Shown here one piece after another: positions 5,504 through 7,960 of a stretch of DNA of 7,960 nt. Within the stretch, counting starts at the first letter, position 1; every line of letters begins with the position of its first letter. The notes under the pieces are model-generated. The model was not told where the DNA came from. It made no database searches and saw only the letters and a list, made by a program, of their open reading frames with translations. The translations under genes and the position numbers were made by a program. Where the stretch lies: the NCBI GenBank assembly GCA_019348575.1, contig JAHWJE010000053.1:1-7960 (forward strand), written 5' to 3'. Source of the stretch: Actinomycetota bacterium (lineage in GTDB: Bacteria > Actinomycetota > Thermoleophilia > Solirubrobacterales > Solirubrobacteraceae).

Positions 5504-7960
5504 ATGGCCGCCGAGCACCACTACGACCCTGCCGAGATCGAGCCGCGCTGGCAGCAGGTCTGGGCCGACGAGGGCACGTGGGAGGTTCCCGACGACACCG
5601 GCGACGAGCCGACGTCGTACGTGCTCGAGATGCTGCCCTATCCCAGCGGCGAGCCGCACATCGGGCATCTCAAGGTGTACTCCGTCGGCGACGCGGTCGC
5701 GCACTTCCACCGCCGCACCGGGCGGCGGGTGCTGCACCCGATGGGCTACGACGCGTTCGGCCTGCCGGCCGAGAACCACGCGATCAAGACCGGCCGGCAC
5801 CCGCGCGACTCGACCGACGCGGCGATCGAGGAGTTCCAGCGCCAGTTCCGCAGGTGGGGCATCTCGGTCGACTGGACGCGCGAGTTCGGCACGCACGAGC
5901 CGCGCTACTACCGCTGGACGCAGTGGATCTTCCTGGAGCTGTTCAGGCAGGGCCTCGCCTACCAGAAGGAGGCGGCGGTCAACTGGGATCCGGTCGAGGA
6001 GACCGTGCTCGCCAACGAGCAGGTCGTCGACGGGCGCGGCGAGCGCTCGGGCGCGCTCGTCGAGGTGCGCCAGCTCAAGCAGTGGTTCTTTCGCATCACC
6101 GACTACGCCGACCGGCTGCTCGAGGATCTCGACTCGATCCGCTGGCCCGAGCACGTCAAGACGATGCAGCGCAACTGGATCGGTCGCAGCGAGGGCGCCG
6201 AGGTCGTCTTCCGCAACGAGGAGCTCGGCGCCGACTACCCCGTCTTCACGACGCGGCCGGACACGCTGTTCGGCGCGACGTTCTTCGTCCTGGCCCCCGA
6301 GCATCCCGACGTGCTGCGCCTCGCCGCGGGCACGCAGCACGAGGACGCCGTCCGCGAGTACGTCAACCGGGCGCTGACCGCCGACAAGGCGCTGCGCGGC
6401 GACGTCGACAAGGAGAAGACGGGCGTCACGCTCGGACGAACCGTGACCAACCCCGTCAACGGCGAAGAGCTGCCGATGTACGTCGCCGACTACGTGCTGA
6501 TGGAGTACGGCACCGGCGCGATCATGGCGGTGCCCGCGCACGACGAGCGCGACTTCGCCTTCGCCCAGGCCTACGGCCTGCCGATCCGGCGCGTGATCCA
6601 GTCGCCGGAGGCGAGCGCCGGGAGCCCCTGCGAGGACGAGCTGGAGGGTCTGCCCTACACCGGCGACGGGCCGCTCGTGAACTCCGCGCCCGAGTTCGAC
6701 GGGCTGCACAACCGCGACGCGCTGCGGGCGATCGTCGACTGGCTGGACCGCGAGGGCAAGGGGCACCCGTCGGTCAACTACCGGCTGCGCGACTGGCTGA
6801 TCTCGCGCCAGCGCTACTGGGGCACGCCGATCCCGATCATCCACTGCCCCGCCTGCGGCGCGGTGGCGGTGCCCGACGAGGACCTCCCGGTCGTGCTGCC
6901 GGAGATCGAGGACTACAAGCCGCGCGGGCGCTCGCCGCTGGCGGCCGCCGAGGACTGGGTCCGGACGACCTGCCCGCAGTGCGGCGGAACCGCCGAGCGC
7001 GAGACCGACACGATGGACACGTTCGTCGACTCGTCGTGGTACTTCCTGCGCTACTGCGACGCGCGCAACGACGACGCCGCCTGGGACCCGGCGATCGTCG
7101 CGCAGTGGATGCCCGTCGACCAGTACATCGGCGGCGTCGAGCACGCGATCCTGCACCTGCTCTACGCGCGCTTCTTCACCAAGGCGCTGGCCGACCTCGG
7201 GCACCTTCCCGAGGAGGTGCAGGAGCCGTTCGCCGCGCTCTTCACCCAGGGGATGATCCTGCGCGACGGCGAGAAGATGTCCAAGAACCGCGGCAACGTC
7301 GTGTCGCCGAAGACGATCGTGCAGCAGTACGGCGCCGACACCGCGCGCTCGTACATCCTGTTCATCGGGCCGCCCGACCAGGACGCCGACTGGTCGGACA
7401 CCGGCGCCGAGGGCATGTTCCGCTTCCTCGGGCGATTGTGGCGCCTGGCCGCGGAGGCCGCCGCCGAGCTGCCCGACGAGCGCGTGCCCGATCTCGACGC
7501 CGCCCGGCCCGACGACGAGCGGCTGCTGCGCAAGGGACATTGGGCGATCGACAAGGTCACGACCGACATGAGCGAGCGCTTCAGCTTCAACACCGCGATC
7601 GCGGCGGTGATGGAGCTGCTCAACGAGGTCACGCCCGTCAAGCGCGGCGCGGCGTCGCCGGGAGCCGTGCGCTTCGCGCTGGCGACCGCGGCCGAATGGG
7701 CGCGCGACCCGCTGCCGAAGCTGAGGGCGCATTCGGGCCTGTCTGAACGGGAGTGGGAGGAGATCGAGCGGGAGGTCGCCGGCGAAGTCGCCGCAGCGCT
7801 GGCCGAAGCGCAGTCGCGCGGCATCTCCGATCCCGAACGGGTGACCGAGCACGTCTTCTTCGACGGTGAAATGCAGCAGGTCGGCGGCCTGTGGACCTCG
7901 GGCTATCAGGCGCCCGCGTCCAGCGGTCAGCCGAACGGCGAGGGCCAGCGGATCAACATG
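5504..7960 (+). CDS. leuS: Leucyl-tRNA synthetase, missing its C-terminal domains and continuing in frame into an E1-like tail
   Basis: LeuRS charges tRNA-Leu with leucine and proofreads it. From the ATG at 5504 the product is MAAEHHYDPAEIEPRWQQVW, a normal LeuRS start. Visible parts: PYPSGEPHIGH with HIGH at 52-55; WGISVDWTREF; the editing (CP1) domain with TTRPDT at 249-254 and GAIMAVPAHDERDF near 340; ISRQRYWGTPIP from 433; a zinc module with C448, C451, C490 and C493; DSSWYFLRY; and the second catalytic motif KMSKN at 591-595, where KMSKS is more usual. The LeuRS match fades after RFALATAA (about residue 730). The PFAPH-type segment, most of the anticodon-binding helical bundle and the C-terminal tRNA-binding domain are absent, against a usual 800-870 residues. 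The frame then runs without a stop through unrelated sequence to the window end. As it stands it should not charge tRNA properly. metK lies 99 bases upstream, separated by a hairpin. Confidence 0.93.
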   Translation, partial: MAAEHHYDPAEIEPRWQQVWADEGTWEVPDDTGDEPTSYVLEMLPYPSGEPHIGHLKVYSVGDAVAHFHRRTGRRVLHPMGYDAFGLPAENHAIKTGRHPRDSTDAAIEEFQRQFRRWGISVDWTREFGTHEPRYYRWTQWIFLELFRQGLAYQKEAAVNWDPVEETVLANEQVVDGRGERSGALVEVRQLKQWFFRITDYADRLLEDLDSIRWPEHVKTMQRNWIGRSEGAEVVFRNEELGADYPVFTTRPDTLFGATFFVLAPEHPDVLRLAAGTQHEDAVREYVNRALTADKALRGDVDKEKTGVTLGRTVTNPVNGEELPMYVADYVLMEYGTGAIMAVPAHDERDFAFAQAYGLPIRRVIQSPEASAGSPCEDELEGLPYTGDGPLVNSAPEFDGLHNRDALRAIVDWLDREGKGHPSVNYRLRDWLISRQRYWGTPIPIIHCPACGAVAVPDEDLPVVLPEIEDYKPRGRSPLAAAEDWVRTTCPQCGGTAERETDTMDTFVDSSWYFLRYCDARNDDAAWDPAIVAQWMPVDQYIGGVEHAILHLLYARFFTKALADLGHLPEEVQEPFAALFTQGMILRDGEKMSKNRGNVVSPKTIVQQYGADTARSYILFIGPPDQDADWSDTGAEGMFRFLGRLWRLAAEAAAELPDERVPDLDAARPDDERLLRKGHWAIDKVTTDMSERFSFNTAIAAVMELLNEVTPVKRGAASPGAVRFALATAAEWARDPLPKLRAHSGLSEREWEEIEREVAGEVAAALAEAQSRGISDPERVTEHVFFDGEMQQVGGLWTSGYQAPASSGQPNGEGQRINM
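7679..7699 (+). other. Junction between leuS and E1-like sequence
   Basis: The LeuRS reading RFALATAA gives way to EWARDPLPKLRAH, which resembles the W-x-x-R-D-P-I/L segment near the end of thiamine-dependent 2-oxoacid dehydrogenase E1 alpha chains. The frame is kept. No repeats or mobile element are visible. From base 7694 on, Glu codons are 6 GAA to 7 GAG; in the preceding 730 leuS codons I find one GAA. Confidence 0.65.
7692..7960 (+). pseudogene. Fragment of a thiamine-dependent 2-oxoacid dehydrogenase E1 component, alpha C-terminus (probable)
   Basis: About 89 residues in the leuS frame. EWARDPLPKLRAH, then a charged helix (LSEREWEEIEREVAGEV), then SDPERVTEHVFFD and a Gly/Ser/Pro/Gln-rich stretch ending in GQRINM at the window edge. 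The W-R-D-P plus acidic helix plan is that of the C-terminal part of E1 alpha chains of branched-chain or acetoin-type dehydrogenases, which use thiamine diphosphate to decarboxylate 2-oxoacids and load E2 lipoyl groups. The final INM resembles the beginning of the E1 beta region (often I-N-M-V/I-x-A-I/L-N), and no stop intervenes. This suggests a fused alpha/beta E1, or a beta chain starting at the last ATG. No catalytic residue lies in this piece, so the call rests on a weak family resemblance. Codon use resembles the left gspD flank more than the central block. Confidence 0.5.

Noticed and set aside
920..7692. The central block as an integrative element or transposon
   Set aside because: No transposase, integrase, terminal inverted repeats, target duplications or tRNA attachment site are seen, and the cargo is core housekeeping genes cut at both ends.
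5422..7746. Long + strand open frame overlapping leuS in another frame
   Set aside because: The translation is Arg/Ala-rich without motifs, while the frame starting at 5504 shows LeuRS motifs in order throughout. It is a composition shadow.
4133..7852. Very long minus-strand open frame (over 1200 codons) opposite metK and leuS
   Set aside because: It lies antisense to two well-recognised genes, is dominated by Arg, Ala, Val, Asp and Leu in low-complexity runs, and has no recognisable domain. High third-position GC removes stops from the opposite strand, which explains it.

Overview
The window is a mosaic of two kinds of DNA. A GC-rich, actinobacterial-looking block of about 6.75 kb (roughly 930-7692) carries aroA, cmk, der, metK and leuS, all on the + strand. 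It is flanked by two short pieces of a different, less GC-extreme and probably alphaproteobacterial (sphingomonad-like) character. The left piece is the start of a type II secretion secretin gene (gspD). The right piece looks like the end of a 2-oxoacid dehydrogenase E1 alpha region. At both borders the reading frame continues without a stop, giving two chimeric open frames: GspD(N)-AroA and LeuRS-E1.

Layout. 1-155: upstream DNA with no recognisable gene, ending in a good Shine-Dalgarno. 156 to about 930: gspD signal peptide and N0-N1-N2 domains; the secretin pore is missing. About 930-2183: AroA, complete apart from its extreme N-terminus. 2258-2857: cytidylate kinase. 2854-4170: GTPase Der, overlapping cmk by ATGA. 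4181-5404: S-adenosylmethionine synthetase. 5405-5503: a 99-bp gap with a perfect 12-bp hairpin and a promoter-like TATCCT. 5504 to about 7692: leucyl-tRNA synthetase catalytic, editing and zinc regions, cut before the anticodon-binding domain. About 7692-7960: E1-like tail, open at the window end.

The central genes are housekeeping: the shikimate pathway (aroA), CMP/dCMP phosphorylation (cmk), 50S ribosome assembly (der), SAM synthesis (metK) and leucine charging (leuS). They are close-packed as in an operon, but three starts have a TANNNT box only 7-12 nt upstream and no Shine-Dalgarno, suggesting leaderless or near-leaderless internal transcripts. GAA/GAG codon choice switches sharply at both borders: 9 GAA of 14 Glu codons in the gspD part, 0 of 26 in the aroA part, 1 in leuS, and 6 of 13 in the right tail.

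The cautious reading is a chimeric contig or spliced sequence, not a new biological system. A real recombination event is possible but would break two genes that each genome needs. I found no CRISPR array, transposase, integrase, tRNA, riboswitch or phage gene.
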